Source: Streptococcus orisratti DSM 15617 (GTDB lineage: Bacteria; Bacillota; Bacilli; Lactobacillales; Streptococcaceae). From it: a stretch of 64,000 nt of DNA. Below the pieces are notes generated by a model. That model saw only the letters and a list, made by a program, of their open reading frames with translations, ran no database searches and was not told the DNA's origin. Position numbers and translations under genes: made by a program. Numbering within the stretch: position 1 is the stretch's first letter; each line of letters opens with the position of its first letter. The stretch lies in contig NZ_KB904482.1 of assembly GCF_000380105.1 (NCBI RefSeq), positions 178 through 64,177 on the forward strand, in the 5' to 3' direction. Of this stretch, positions 7,225 to 17,609 are shown piece after piece.

Positions 7225-10200
7225 ATGTTTGCCCAATTAGATACCAAAACGGTTTATTCATTTATGGATAGTCTAGTTGATTTGAAAACTTACATTGCTA
7301 CGGCAAAGACTTTGGGATATAAGACCATTGGTATTATGGACAAAGATAATTTGTATGTGGCTTATCATTTTATCAAAGAAGCTCAAGCGAGTGGTTTGCA
7401 ACCTGTTCTTGGTTTAGAGTTAAAAATCCTATTAGAGACGACAGAGTTATCTCTTTATTTGATTGCCTTAAATACAAACGGTTATCAAAATTTGATGAAA
7501 ATCTCGACCAGACAAATGACCGAGAGAATTTCGTTGGAAGAATTACCGACCTATCTGTTAGATATTGCCGTTATCCTTCCAGAGGATTTAGAAGCTGATA
7601 ATCTAAACTTGCCATTTCAATACTACATTGGTGTGTGGGAAGACTCACCTCAAAAGAATTACACAAAACCGATTCTTCCCTTACAACCTGTTCGCTATTT
7701 TAACAGTGATGATGTTGAGACGCTACACATGCTACATGCCATTCGGGATAATCTTCCCCTGAAAGATGTTCCGCCAGCACCGAATAATCAAAACCTGAAA
7801 GATTGTGCTATAGTTACCCAAGTTTTTCAGGAGAAATTTCCAGAAGCCTTGATAAATTTAGAAAAATTGGTTGCAGAAATTTCTTATGAGTTTAACACTG
7901 AATTAAAATTGCCACGTTTCAATCGTCAAAAATTGGCAGTAGATGAGTTGGCAGAGTTAACTGAACAGGGCTTGAAAAAGAAAAACCTTTGGTTACCTGC
8001 TTATCAGGAAAGGCTGAAGCATGAACTGACTGTTATTCACAAAATGGGCTTTGATGATTATTTTCTTATCGTTTGGGATTTACTGCGTTTTGGTCGTAGC
8101 CGCGGTTACTATATGGGAATGGGCCGTGGTTCTGCTGCTGGAAGTCTAGTTTCCTTTGCATTAGATATCACGGGTATTGACCCCGTCAAAAATAATCTAC
8201 TTTTTGAACGTTTTCTAAACGAAGAGCGTTACAGCATGCCTGATATTGATATTGATTTGCCAGATATTTATCGTAGTGAATTTTTACACTATGTTCGCAA
8301 TCGTTATGGTAGCTTGCATTCTGCGCAGATTGTGACTTTTTCTACATTTGGTGCCAAACAAGCTATTCGTGATGTTTTTAAACGTTTTGGCGCCCCCGAA
8401 TATGAATTGACCAATATCACTAAAAAAATAGGTTTTCGAGATAATTTGACGAGTGTTTATGAAAACAATCTAGCTTTTCGCCAAATTATCAACAGTAAAA
8501 TGGAATACCAGCGTGCCTTTGCTATCGCCAAGCGAATTGAAGGCAATCCACGACAGACCTCCATTCATGCAGCAGGCGTTGTGATGAGTGATGACAATTT
8601 GACTGATCACATTCCGCTTAAAGCAGGCGAGGATATGATGATTACACAATATGATGCCAGCGCTGTTGAAGCAAATGGTTTGCTAAAAATGGACTTTTTA
8701 GGATTACGTAATCTGACCTTTGTTCAAAAAATGCAGGAAAAACTTGCCAAAGAATACGGTCAAGTCATTGATATTAAGTCTATCAATTTAGAAGATGAGG
8801 CAACAATGGCCCTTTTTGCTTCAGGGAAAACTAAGGGAATTTTCCAGTTTGAGCAAAGCGGAGCAATCAATCTTTTAAAACGAATCAAACCTAGGAAATT
8901 CGAAGATATTGTTGCAACAACGAGTCTTAATCGTCCAGGAGCCAGTGATTACACAGAAAATTTTATTCGGCGTCGTTTTGGTCAGGAAGCGGTTGATTTG
9001 ATTGACCCGGCCATCTCATCTATCCTTGAACCAACTTATGGCATCATGCTTTACCAAGAGCAGGTTATGCAAATTGCGCAGATTTATGCTGGATTTACAC
9101 TTGGAAAGGCCGATTTACTTCGTCGTGCAATGTCAAAGAAAAATTTGACAGAGATGAAGAAAATGGAAGCTGAATTTTTGAGCGGTGCCCAACAACTAGG
9201 TCATCCTTTGGAGACTGCTCAAAATTTATTTGAACGCATGGCTAAATTTGCTGGTTATGGTTTTAATCGAAGTCATGCTTTTGCATACTCGGCCTTAGCT
9301 TTTCAGCTTGCTTACTTCAAAACACACTACCCAAGTGTTTTCTTTGATGTTATGTTGAATTATTCCAGTGCTGATTACATCACTGACGCTATGGACTTGG
9401 GATTTACTCTAGATGGATTTGACATCAATAACGTTCCTTACTCTGATAAAATTTCCAATGGTCGTATATCTTTGGGGTTACGGAACATTAAAGCGATTTC
9501 TCGCGACATGGCATACTGGATCATTGAAAACCGCCCATTTAGTAATGTTGAAGATTTTCTAACACGTTTGCCTGCGAATTATCAAAAGAACGAATACATC
9601 TTACCTTTGATTAGAGTAGGAGCCTTTGATAAGTTTGATGGAAACAGACACAAAATAGAGGAAAATCTCGAAAATCTTTTTGTGTTTGTTAATGAATTGG
9701 GGAGTCTTTTTGCGGATACATCCTATAATTGGATTGAACTTGATGATTATTCTTTGGCAGAAAAGTACCAGATGGAGCAGGAGATTCTTGGTGTAGGACT
9801 TAGTCCCCATCCACTTGCGGAGATTGCCAAACGTTCTAGTCAGAAATTTACAGCCTTAGCTGATTTACAAGAAAATACCCAGACAACTGTTTTAGTTGAG
9901 TTGATTGACAATCATGTAATTCGTACTAAATCGGGTCAACAAATGGCTTTTCTCAAAGTAACAGATACCCATAAAAAGACAGATGTTACCCTATTTCCAG
10001 AAACATTTGCACAATACAGGGATCAGTTGAGGGTGGGAGCGTATTACTACTTGACTGGGAAAATTCAGAAGCGTGATGGTCGTCTACAAATGGTGATGAC
10101 ACGGGCACAAGAAGTTAGTTCGGAACGGCTATGGCTACTATTAGAAAATCATCAAAATGACCAAGTAATCTCTGAGTTGTTGGAAGAATACCCAGGAAGC

Positions 10201-10326
10201 TACAACGTTGTTCTTCACTATCAAGATAGTAAGCAAACCTTGCAATTACAGAATATTTCAGTAAAAAAATCGCAAGAACTGCTTGAAAAGCTAAACCCCT
10301 ATGTTATGAAAACGATTTTTCGGTGA
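7225..10326 (+). CDS. dnaE: DNA polymerase III alpha subunit, DnaE type
   Basis: A 1033-residue error-prone-type replicative polymerase that works beside PolC in Firmicutes, extending RNA primers on the lagging strand. An N-terminal PHP domain (about 1-200) lacks the usual L-H-x-H-S metal site: it reads QLDTKTVYSFMDS and then IMDKDNLY, so it is a structural rather than catalytic PHP. The polymerase active site aspartates lie in MPDIDIDLPD (338-347); GMGRGSAAGS precedes it. A C-terminal OB fold follows at about 880-960. The length is normal for streptococcal DnaE. A good GAAGGAG precedes the ATG. Confidence 0.95.
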   Translation: MFAQLDTKTVYSFMDSLVDLKTYIATAKTLGYKTIGIMDKDNLYVAYHFIKEAQASGLQPVLGLELKILLETTELSLYLIALNTNGYQNLMKISTRQMTERISLEELPTYLLDIAVILPEDLEADNLNLPFQYYIGVWEDSPQKNYTKPILPLQPVRYFNSDDVETLHMLHAIRDNLPLKDVPPAPNNQNLKDCAIVTQVFQEKFPEALINLEKLVAEISYEFNTELKLPRFNRQKLAVDELAELTEQGLKKKNLWLPAYQERLKHELTVIHKMGFDDYFLIVWDLLRFGRSRGYYMGMGRGSAAGSLVSFALDITGIDPVKNNLLFERFLNEERYSMPDIDIDLPDIYRSEFLHYVRNRYGSLHSAQIVTFSTFGAKQAIRDVFKRFGAPEYELTNITKKIGFRDNLTSVYENNLAFRQIINSKMEYQRAFAIAKRIEGNPRQTSIHAAGVVMSDDNLTDHIPLKAGEDMMITQYDASAVEANGLLKMDFLGLRNLTFVQKMQEKLAKEYGQVIDIKSINLEDEATMALFASGKTKGIFQFEQSGAINLLKRIKPRKFEDIVATTSLNRPGASDYTENFIRRRFGQEAVDLIDPAISSILEPTYGIMLYQEQVMQIAQIYAGFTLGKADLLRRAMSKKNLTEMKKMEAEFLSGAQQLGHPLETAQNLFERMAKFAGYGFNRSHAFAYSALAFQLAYFKTHYPSVFFDVMLNYSSADYITDAMDLGFTLDGFDINNVPYSDKISNGRISLGLRNIKAISRDMAYWIIENRPFSNVEDFLTRLPANYQKNEYILPLIRVGAFDKFDGNRHKIEENLENLFVFVNELGSLFADTSYNWIELDDYSLAEKYQMEQEILGVGLSPHPLAEIAKRSSQKFTALADLQENTQTTVLVELIDNHVIRTKSGQQMAFLKVTDTHKKTDVTLFPETFAQYRDQLRVGAYYYLTGKIQKRDGRLQMVMTRAQEVSSERLWLLLENHQNDQVISELLEEYPGSYNVVLHYQDSKQTLQLQNISVKKSQELLEKLNPYVMKTIFR

Positions 10327-10354
10327 AAAAAATAAAGCTTTTTGTTAACGAATG

Positions 10355-10363
10355 TGCTATAAT
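10355..10363 (+). promoter_or_regulatory. pfkA promoter, extended -10
   Basis: TGCTATAAT (10355-10363) is an extended -10 with no good -35, about 30 bases before the pfkA start. It allows glycolytic transcription independent of dnaE. Confidence 0.5.
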
Positions 10364-10394
10364 AGGGACGTTAGATTAATAATAAGGAGTATAG

Positions 10395-11411
<1,017 letters not shown>

Positions 11412-11487
11412 GAAGTCTGTTTTACCTATTCATTTTAGTTATCAATGTCGTAAATCGACAAAAAAATAAAGGGAGTTTCATATTATC

Positions 11488-12990
11488 ATGCATAAACGTG
11501 TAAAAATTGTTGCTACACTCGGACCTGCGGTAGAAATCCGCGGCGGTAAAAAATTTGGTGATGATGGTTATTGGGGTGAAAAACTCGATCATCAAGCATC
11601 AGCTGAAAAAATCGCTGAATTGATTAAAGAAGGAGCTAATGTTTTCCGTTTCAACTTCTCACACGGGGACCATGCTGAACAAGGTGAACGTATGGAAGTC
11701 GTTCGTAAAGCAGAAGAAATCGCTGGTCAAAAAGTTGGTTTCCTTCTTGATACTAAAGGACCTGAAATTCGTACAGAATTGTTCGAAGGTGATGCTAAAG
11801 AGTACTCATACAAAACTGGTGAAGTGATTCGTGTTGCTACAAAACAAGGTATCAAATCAACTCGTGAAGTTATCGCTTTGAACGTTGCAGGTGCACTTGA
11901 TATCTTTGACGATGTTGAAGTTGGTAAACAAGTTCTTGTTGATGATGGTAAACTTGGACTTAAAGTTATCGAAAAAGATGCTGACAAACGTGAATTTGTC
12001 GTTGAAGTTGAAAATGATGGTATCATTGCTAAACAAAAAGGTGTAAACATTCCTTACACTAAAATTCCTTTCCCAGCACTTGCTGAACGTGATAACGCTG
12101 ATATCCGTTTTGGTCTTGAACAAGGTCTTAACTTCATCGCTATCTCATTTGTACGTACTGCAAAAGACGTTAACGAAGTTCGTGCAATCTGTGAAGAAAC
12201 TGGTAACGGACACGTTCGTTTGTTCGCAAAAATTGAAAACCAACAAGGTATCGACAACATCGATGAAATCATCGAAGCAGCTGATGGTATCATGATTGCT
12301 CGTGGTGACATGGGTATTGAAGTACCATTTGAAATGGTGCCAGTTTACCAAAAAATGATCATTACTAAAGTTAATGCAGCTGGTAAAGCAGTTATCACAG
12401 CAACAAACATGCTTGAAACAATGACTGATAAACCACGTGCAACTCGTTCAGAAGTATCTGACGTCTTCAACGCTGTTATCGACGGTACAGATGCAACAAT
12501 GCTTTCTGGTGAGTCAGCTAACGGTAAATACCCAGTTGAATCAGTTCGTACAATGGCTACAATTGATAAAAATGCTCAAACTCTTCTTAAAGAGTATGGA
12601 CGTCTTGATTCATCTAAATTCCCACGTGAAACTAAAACAGAAGTTGTTGCGTCAGCAGTTAAAGATGCTACAAATTCAATGAACATCAAACTTGTTGTTG
12701 CCCTTACAGAATCTGGTTCAACAGCACGTGCTATTTCTAAGTACCGTCCAGAAGCTGATATCTTGGCAGTAACATTTGATGAGAAAACTCAAAAATCACT
12801 TATGATTAACTGGGGTGTTATTCCAGTTGTTACTGAAAAACCAGCTTCAACAGATGATATGTTTGAAGTAGCTGAAAAAGTTGCTCTTGAATCAGGCCTT
12901 GTTGAATCAGGTGACAACATCATCATCGTGGCAGGTGTTCCAGTAGGATCAGGTGGAACTAATACAATGCGTATCCGTACAGTAAAATAA
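11488..12990 (+). CDS. pyk: Pyruvate kinase
   Basis: A 500-residue protein that makes pyruvate and ATP from phosphoenolpyruvate. Visible motifs are KIVATLGPAV at the N-terminus, RFNFSHGDH, LLDTKGPEIRT, the catalytic lysine segment VRLFAKIENQQGI, and MIARGDMGIEVP. The C-terminal allosteric domain (about 370-500) is complete. Codon bias is very strong. GGGAG lies before the ATG. It is the second gene of the pfkA-pyk pair and ends at a terminator near 13140. Confidence 0.97.
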   Translation: MHKRVKIVATLGPAVEIRGGKKFGDDGYWGEKLDHQASAEKIAELIKEGANVFRFNFSHGDHAEQGERMEVVRKAEEIAGQKVGFLLDTKGPEIRTELFEGDAKEYSYKTGEVIRVATKQGIKSTREVIALNVAGALDIFDDVEVGKQVLVDDGKLGLKVIEKDADKREFVVEVENDGIIAKQKGVNIPYTKIPFPALAERDNADIRFGLEQGLNFIAISFVRTAKDVNEVRAICEETGNGHVRLFAKIENQQGIDNIDEIIEAADGIMIARGDMGIEVPFEMVPVYQKMIITKVNAAGKAVITATNMLETMTDKPRATRSEVSDVFNAVIDGTDATMLSGESANGKYPVESVRTMATIDKNAQTLLKEYGRLDSSKFPRETKTEVVASAVKDATNSMNIKLVVALTESGSTARAISKYRPEADILAVTFDEKTQKSLMINWGVIPVVTEKPASTDDMFEVAEKVALESGLVESGDNIIIVAGVPVGSGGTNTMRIRTVK

Positions 12991-13097
12991 GGCGGTAAGT
13001 CAGAAATCTTTGATTTTGTTGACGTATCCCTGTCAGTAGTGCTAGGATACTTACAATTCAGAAAATGAAGAGTATCCAGCCGTTTACGACGAAAAAA

Positions 13098-13142
13098 GTC
13101 TATCATATCAAGCGTTTAGAGCTTGTTTGATAGGCTTTTTTG
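13098..13142 (+). terminator. Terminator after pyk
   Basis: GTCTATCATATCAAGC (13098-13113) pairs with GCTTGTTTGATAGGC (13121-13135), with one small bulge, followed by TTTTTTG. Confidence 0.75.
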
Positions 13143-13262
13143 CTTTGAAGAGTAAACTAGAGTTTGGATGATAAGTTTTATTGCAAAGTTTCAATTAGAA
13201 TTGAGGGCTTTTTTTATTGTCTAAAAAATGATATACTATTCAAGTATAGAATTGGAGTTGTT

Positions 13263-13820
13263 ATGGTTAAACGTGATTTTATTAGAAATATTATCCTAGT
13301 TTTATTAGCGATATTAGTTTTTATTTTGATGAGAATTTTTATTTTCTCCACCTTTCGTGTTCATGAAGATGCTGCGAATCAATATCTGAAAAATGGCGAT
13401 GTGGTTTTAGTGAACCGCAACAAGCAGCCCCAGTACAAAGACTTTATTGTTTACGAAGAGGATGGTATTTTCTATATTAGCCGAGTCATTGCTACACAAG
13501 GGCAATCGGTGACTTACATGGATGATATTTTTTATTTGGATAATGCCATTGAAACTCAGGATTACATAGAGTCGTTGAAGAGTAGTTACCTTTCCCAAGC
13601 ACCAGCGGGTTCCCTCTTTACCGATGATTTCACAGTTGAGACAATTACTGGCAAGACTGGTAATGTTGTTCCAAAAGGGAAATATTTGGTTCTGAATGAC
13701 GATCGACAAAATACGAATGATAGTCGGAAATTTGGTCTGATTAGTAAATCACAAATCAGAGGTGTAGTAACCTTTAGGTTGCTTCCGTTGGGTAATTTTG
13801 GTTTTATTGATGTGGAGTAG
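13263..13820 (+). CDS. Signal peptidase I-like protein lacking the catalytic Ser and Lys
   Basis: A 185-residue membrane-anchored S26 family protein: one N-terminal transmembrane helix (7-30), then the type I signal peptidase fold. The conserved box E motif survives as LNDDRQNTNDSRKFG. In the expected S-M-x-P-T-L-x-x-G-D motif this protein reads AANQYLKNGD, so the nucleophilic serine is Ala37. In the K-R-V-I-G motif it reads SRVIATQGQ, so the general-base lysine is Ser73. It should be inactive as a classical peptidase and may act as an adaptor or chaperone. Start at 13263 rather than 13164 because TTGGAG lies upstream and the translated extension has no similarity. It sits between pyk and glmS. 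Confidence 0.75.
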   Translation: MVKRDFIRNIILVLLAILVFILMRIFIFSTFRVHEDAANQYLKNGDVVLVNRNKQPQYKDFIVYEEDGIFYISRVIATQGQSVTYMDDIFYLDNAIETQDYIESLKSSYLSQAPAGSLFTDDFTVETITGKTGNVVPKGKYLVLNDDRQNTNDSRKFGLISKSQIRGVVTFRLLPLGNFGFIDVE

Positions 13821-13852
13821 TTTTTGACTACTCTTTTTTAATTTGATAAACT

Positions 13853-13868
13853 GACTATACCAATTCTT
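13853..13868 (-). promoter_or_regulatory. NagR (GntR/HutC) operator-like site 1 upstream of glmS
   Basis: GACTATACCAATTCTT; its complement AAGAATTGGTATAGTC matches the ATTGGTATAGA core of NagR/YvoA dre sites. It lies just before the -35 of the glmS promoter, where bound repressor or activator would affect polymerase. Confidence 0.6.
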
Positions 13869-13871
13869 TAG

Positions 13872-13900
13872 TTGACAAAAAAAAAATAAAGTTATATACT
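13872..13900 (+). promoter_or_regulatory. glmS promoter
   Basis: TTGACA (13872-13877), a 17-base spacer and TATACT (13895-13900). Flanked by the two NagR-like sites. Confidence 0.7.
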
Positions 13901-13931
13901 GATTTCATCAAGTTTTGGTGGTGGATTATTA

Positions 13932-13947
13932 GACTGTACCAATTCTT
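13932..13947 (-). promoter_or_regulatory. NagR operator-like site 2 in the glmS leader
   Basis: GACTGTACCAATTCTT, one base different from site 1 and in the same orientation, about 25 bases downstream of the predicted start. A downstream operator suits roadblock or loop repression. Confidence 0.6.
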
Positions 13948-13970
13948 AAATTTAACTTAAGGAGAAAGTA

Positions 13971-13997
13971 GTGGGCATATTTGCCGACTATCAGTAA
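13971..13997 (+). CDS. Possible 8-codon leader ORF before glmS
   Basis: GTG GGC ATA TTT GCC GAC TAT CAG TAA, preceded by AAGGAG (13959-13964) at normal spacing. The stop is five bases before the glmS ATG. The AAGGAG is 38 bases from the glmS start, too far to serve it directly, and I see no other ribosome site for glmS. The mini-ORF may therefore feed ribosomes to glmS by reinitiation. It could also be chance. Confidence 0.35.
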   Translation: MGIFADYQ

Positions 13998-14002
13998 AAA
14001 AT

Positions 14003-15817
14003 ATGTGTGGTATTGTAGGTGTCGTTGGAAGTCGTAACGCGACAGATATTTTAATGCAAGGTCTTGAAAAACTGGAGTATCGTGGCTATGATTCGGCAGG
14101 GATTTATGTTCTAAATGGTGCTGCTAATGGTCGTTTAATCAAGTCGGTTGGTCGTATCGCTGATCTTCGATCGAAAATTGGGATTGACGTTGCAGGTTCT
14201 ACTGGTATCGGGCATACACGTTGGGCGACACACGGACCTGCATCAGAAGAGAATGCTCACCCACACACTTCAGAAACAGGACGTTTTGTCCTGGTTCATA
14301 ATGGTGTGATTGAAAATTACCTTCAAATCAAAGATGATTATCTTTCAAATCACACCTTGAAAGGACAAACAGACACTGAAATTGCTGTTCACCTTGTTGG
14401 TCAATTTGTAACAGATGGTTTGTCTGTCTTGGAAGCTTTCAAAAAAGCTTTGCATATCATCGAAGGATCATACGCTTTTGCCCTTGTTGATGCAGAAGAT
14501 GCAGATACGATTTATGTTGCTAAAAATAAATCACCACTTTTGATTGGTTTAGGTGATGGTTACAACATGGTATGTTCAGATGCGATGGCAATGATTCGCG
14601 AAACCAGCGAATTTATGGAAATTCATGACAAAGAACTAGTTGTCTTAACTAAAGATAGCGCGATAGTAACAGATTATGATGGTAATGCGATTGAACGTGG
14701 TAGTTACACGGCAGAACTTGATTTGTCTGATATCGGTAAAGGAACTTATCCTTACTACATGCTCAAAGAAATCGATGAACAACCTACTGTAATGCGTAAA
14801 TTGACCAAGGCTTATACAGATGACGATGATAAGATTATTGTTGATCAAGAAATTATTGATGCTGTCAAAGAAGCAGACCGTCTCTATATTATTGCAGCAG
14901 GGACTTCTTATCATGCTGGTTTTGCAGCTAAAACCATGCTCGAAACTTTAACAGAAACACCAGTTGAATTAGGAATTTCGTCAGAATGGGGTTATAATCA
15001 ACCACTGCTCAGCAAAAAGCCTTTGTTTATCTTCATTAGTCAGTCGGGTGAAACTGCTGATAGCCGTCAGGTTTTGGTACGTGCCAATGAACTAGGTATT
15101 CCAAGCTTAACAGTGACCAATGTTCCAGGTTCAACGCTTTCTCGTGAAGCGACCTATACTATGCTTCTTCATGCTGGTCCAGAGATTGCTGTTGCTTCAA
15201 CCAAAGCCTATACAGCTCAAATTGCAACTCTTGCTGTACTGGCTAAGGCAGTAGGTGAGGCTATTGGTAATCAAGCTGCTAAAGATTTTGATTTAGTACA
15301 TGAATTTGCCATTGCAGCACAATCAATTGAAGCGACCTTAACCGAAAAAGATCTGATTGCTGAAAAAGTTGAAAAACTTCTCAGTACTACTCGCAATGCT
15401 TTCTACATTGGTCGTGGGAATGATTACTATGTTGCAATGGAAGCATCTTTGAAATTAAAGGAAATTTCTTACATTCAGTGTGAAGGTTTTGCAGCGGGGG
15501 AATTGAAACACGGTACTATTTCATTGATTGAAGATGGCGTGCCTGTGTTAGCACTTATTTCAGGCTCAGAACGTATTGCAGCACATACTCGCGGAAATAT
15601 CCAAGAAGTTGTAGCACGCGGTGCTAATGTGTTAACGATTGTTGAAGAAGATTTGGCAAAAGAAGGTGATGATATCATTATAAACAAAGTCCACCCATTC
15701 TTGACAGCGATTTCGATGGTTGTGCCAACACAGTTAATCGCATACTTTGCAACCCTACAACGTGGTCTTGATGTTGATAAACCACGTAATCTAGCCAAAT
15801 CAGTTACAGTTGAATAA
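14003..15817 (+). CDS. glmS: Glutamine-fructose-6-phosphate aminotransferase (isomerising)
   Basis: A 604-residue enzyme making glucosamine 6-phosphate, the first step to UDP-GlcNAc for the cell wall and for exopolysaccharides such as Pel. The N-terminal Ntn-type glutaminase begins with the catalytic Cys2 (MCGIVGVVG). TRWATHG and the HNGVIENY segment are conserved. Two SIS domains follow (about 280-420 and 450-590), and the C-terminus ends DKPRNLAKSVTVE as usual. Regulation by NagR-type sites is indicated upstream; no glmS ribozyme is present. Confidence 0.97.
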   Translation: MCGIVGVVGSRNATDILMQGLEKLEYRGYDSAGIYVLNGAANGRLIKSVGRIADLRSKIGIDVAGSTGIGHTRWATHGPASEENAHPHTSETGRFVLVHNGVIENYLQIKDDYLSNHTLKGQTDTEIAVHLVGQFVTDGLSVLEAFKKALHIIEGSYAFALVDAEDADTIYVAKNKSPLLIGLGDGYNMVCSDAMAMIRETSEFMEIHDKELVVLTKDSAIVTDYDGNAIERGSYTAELDLSDIGKGTYPYYMLKEIDEQPTVMRKLTKAYTDDDDKIIVDQEIIDAVKEADRLYIIAAGTSYHAGFAAKTMLETLTETPVELGISSEWGYNQPLLSKKPLFIFISQSGETADSRQVLVRANELGIPSLTVTNVPGSTLSREATYTMLLHAGPEIAVASTKAYTAQIATLAVLAKAVGEAIGNQAAKDFDLVHEFAIAAQSIEATLTEKDLIAEKVEKLLSTTRNAFYIGRGNDYYVAMEASLKLKEISYIQCEGFAAGELKHGTISLIEDGVPVLALISGSERIAAHTRGNIQEVVARGANVLTIVEEDLAKEGDDIIINKVHPFLTAISMVVPTQLIAYFATLQRGLDVDKPRNLAKSVTVE

Positions 15818-15828
15818 AGATTAACAAC

Positions 15829-15862
15829 ATAAAAGTTAGGTAGAAGTACCTAGCTTTTATAT
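15829..15862 (+). terminator. glmS terminator
   Basis: AAAAGTTAGGTA (15831-15842) pairs with TACCTAGCTTTT (15847-15858) around GAAG, with one G-U pair. The A-rich left arm allows bidirectional action. Confidence 0.75.
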
Positions 15863-15867
15863 TGTCT

Positions 15868-16233
15868 CCTTAGAACTTTTAAATAAGAGATCGTTTTTCG
15901 CTAATCAAGCCATTTTTTTGAGAGAATACTGACTGTATTTTGAAAAAAAGTTCTTGAGTCTTTGGAAATCAGAATCAGTCAACAAAGTCTAAAAAATGAT
16001 GAAATGCAAACCAAAAGACTAGCTCGGTTCTTCCAATCGTGTAGATACAGGAGTAATATGTTTAGTTGGTTATAAGAAATTGTGATTTACTCAGATACCG
16101 AAGGTCTGAGAGTTAACCATTTTTACTTCGCTTTTATCTTTTTGATGTTTGAAAACAATTTCAGAAACCTGTTGTCTTGCTAAATACTCATGAGTACAGT
16201 AGAATAAAGGTATATCGTTTTAAAGGAGAATTT
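15868..16233. other. Intergenic gap with a degenerate repeat copy
   Basis: About 365 bases before the PhnA start. 15885-15960 (AAGAGATCGTTTTTCGCTAATCAAG, then TTTTGAGAGAATACTGACTGT) matches the right half of repeat copies A and B but lacks the 102-bp core. No gene is supported. A ribosome site AAAGGAG lies at the right end. Confidence 0.5.
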
Positions 16234-16566
16234 ATGTCGTTACCAAATTGCCCAAAATGTAATTCTGAATATGTTTATGAGGACGGCATCTTGCTGGTTT
16301 GTCCAGAATGTGCTTATGAATGGGATCCAAATGAAGTCGCAGAAGAAGAGGGACTTGTTGTCCTTGATAGCAACGGAACTCGCTTAGCTGACGGTGATAC
16401 TGTAACAGTTATCAAAGATTTGAAAGTAAAAGGTGCTCCCAAAGACATCAAGCAAGGCACTCGTGTTAAGAATATCCGTCTTGTTGAAGGTGATCATAAT
16501 ATTGATTGTAAAATTGATGGTTTTGGTGCCATGAAACTCAAATCAGAATTTGTTAAAAAAATTTAG
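16234..16566 (+). CDS. PhnA/YjdM family zinc-ribbon protein
   Basis: A 110-residue protein. The N-terminal zinc ribbon has CPKC and CPEC pairs ([28 protein letters not shown]). The PhnA C-terminal beta domain ([17 protein letters not shown], ending [14 protein letters not shown]) follows. Historically annotated as alkylphosphonate utilisation, but no phn genes are nearby and the true role is unknown. Start 16234 chosen for AAAGGAGAATTT upstream; the upstream extension to 16177 is not protein-like. Confidence 0.85.
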   Translation: MSLPNCPKCNSEYVYEDGILLVCPECAYEWDPNEVAEEEGLVVLDSNGTRLADGDTVTVIKDLKVKGAPKDIKQGTRVKNIRLVEGDHNIDCKIDGFGAMKLKSEFVKKI

Positions 16567-16830
16567 AACCTGTATTCACAAGTAAAGTGCTTTTAGATAA
16601 GAGATAGTTTTTAATACTCAATGAAAATCAAAAGTAGCCTAGGAAACGAAGCCGACGATAGAACTTGAGTTCATCAAGGCAAGTTGACAACGGATAATTT
16701 TGATTTTCGAAGAGTATAACTAATCAAGGCAGTTTTTGAGAGAATACTGACAGTATTTTAAAAAAACTAACAATGAGTAGCTGAAAACCTAGCCTTAGAT
16801 GGAAGGGTTGAACTGTGAATACAAGGTCTA
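16562..16830. repeat. Repeat element, copy B (inverted relative to copy A)
   Basis: Starts TTAGAACCTGTATTCACAAG right at the phnA stop and ends near TGAACTGTGAATACAAGG, the inverted end. Its core 16615-16716 is identical, base for base, to the reverse complement of 6511-6612. Outside the core the copies diverge, so the core is recent or under gene conversion. Confidence 0.8.
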
Positions 16831-16956
16831 AGTGAGACAGCAGCTATTTCATTTTAAGTGAAGTAGCTGTATTTTTATAAGCTTTTTTTCTTTACGACTC
16901 TTCTAAATCGTCTGAAAATTTGCTATAATGTCATTATATCGAAAATAGGAGAGGCT

Positions 16957-17598
16957 ATGTCATATATATTACAAGTTTTGCCTAGCTTGTTGAACGGCGC
17001 TGTGGTGACTTTACAGGTTTTCTTTATTGTCATTGTTTTGTCTATTCCGCTAGGTGCGATTCTTGCTTTTTTGATGCAAGTAAAATTTAAACCTTTGCAG
17101 TGGTTATTGACCCTCTATGTCTGGGTCATGCGTGGAACTCCTCTGCTCTTGCAGTTAATCTTCTTTTATTACGTTTTACCTAGCGTTGGTATTACTTTTG
17201 ACCGTATGCCAGCTGCAATTTTAGCCTTTGTGATGAATTATGCAGCCTACTTTGCTGAGATTTTCCGCGGCGGTATCGAGGCTATCCCTAAAGGGCAGTA
17301 TGAAGCGGCAAAGGTTTTGAAATTTACCCAGTTACAAACGATCCGTTTCATCATCTTGCCTCAAGTGATTAAGATAGTTTTACCAAGTGTTTTCAATGAA
17401 GTCATTAACCTTGTCAAAGATTCTTCATTGGTTTATGTTCTTGGTGTTGGTGATCTTCTTTTGGCAAGTAAGACTGCGGCAAATCGTGATGCAACTTTGG
17501 CGCCAATGTTTATCGCAGGAGCTATTTACCTCATCTTGATTGGTGTGGTGACAATCTTGTCTAAGCGTGTCGAAAAGAAGTTTAGTTTTTACAAATAA
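16957..17598 (+). CDS. Amino acid ABC transporter permease
   Basis: A 213-residue HisM/GlnP-type permease with about five transmembrane segments and the family signature MRGTPLLLQL plus the EAA loop EAAKVLKFTQLQTIRFIILPQ. First gene of a permease-ATPase-binding protein operon for polar amino acid uptake. AGGAGAGG precedes the ATG and an extended -10-like TTGCTATAAT lies at 16921. Specific substrate not determinable from the sequence. Confidence 0.9.
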   Translation: MSYILQVLPSLLNGAVVTLQVFFIVIVLSIPLGAILAFLMQVKFKPLQWLLTLYVWVMRGTPLLLQLIFFYYVLPSVGITFDRMPAAILAFVMNYAAYFAEIFRGGIEAIPKGQYEAAKVLKFTQLQTIRFIILPQVIKIVLPSVFNEVINLVKDSSLVYVLGVGDLLLASKTAANRDATLAPMFIAGAIYLILIGVVTILSKRVEKKFSFYK

Positions 17599-17609
17599 GA
17601 GGTGACCAG

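Noticed and set aside
13900-14003. glmS ribozyme
   Set aside because: The leader is too short and lacks the ribozyme core; two NagR-like operators explain regulation better.
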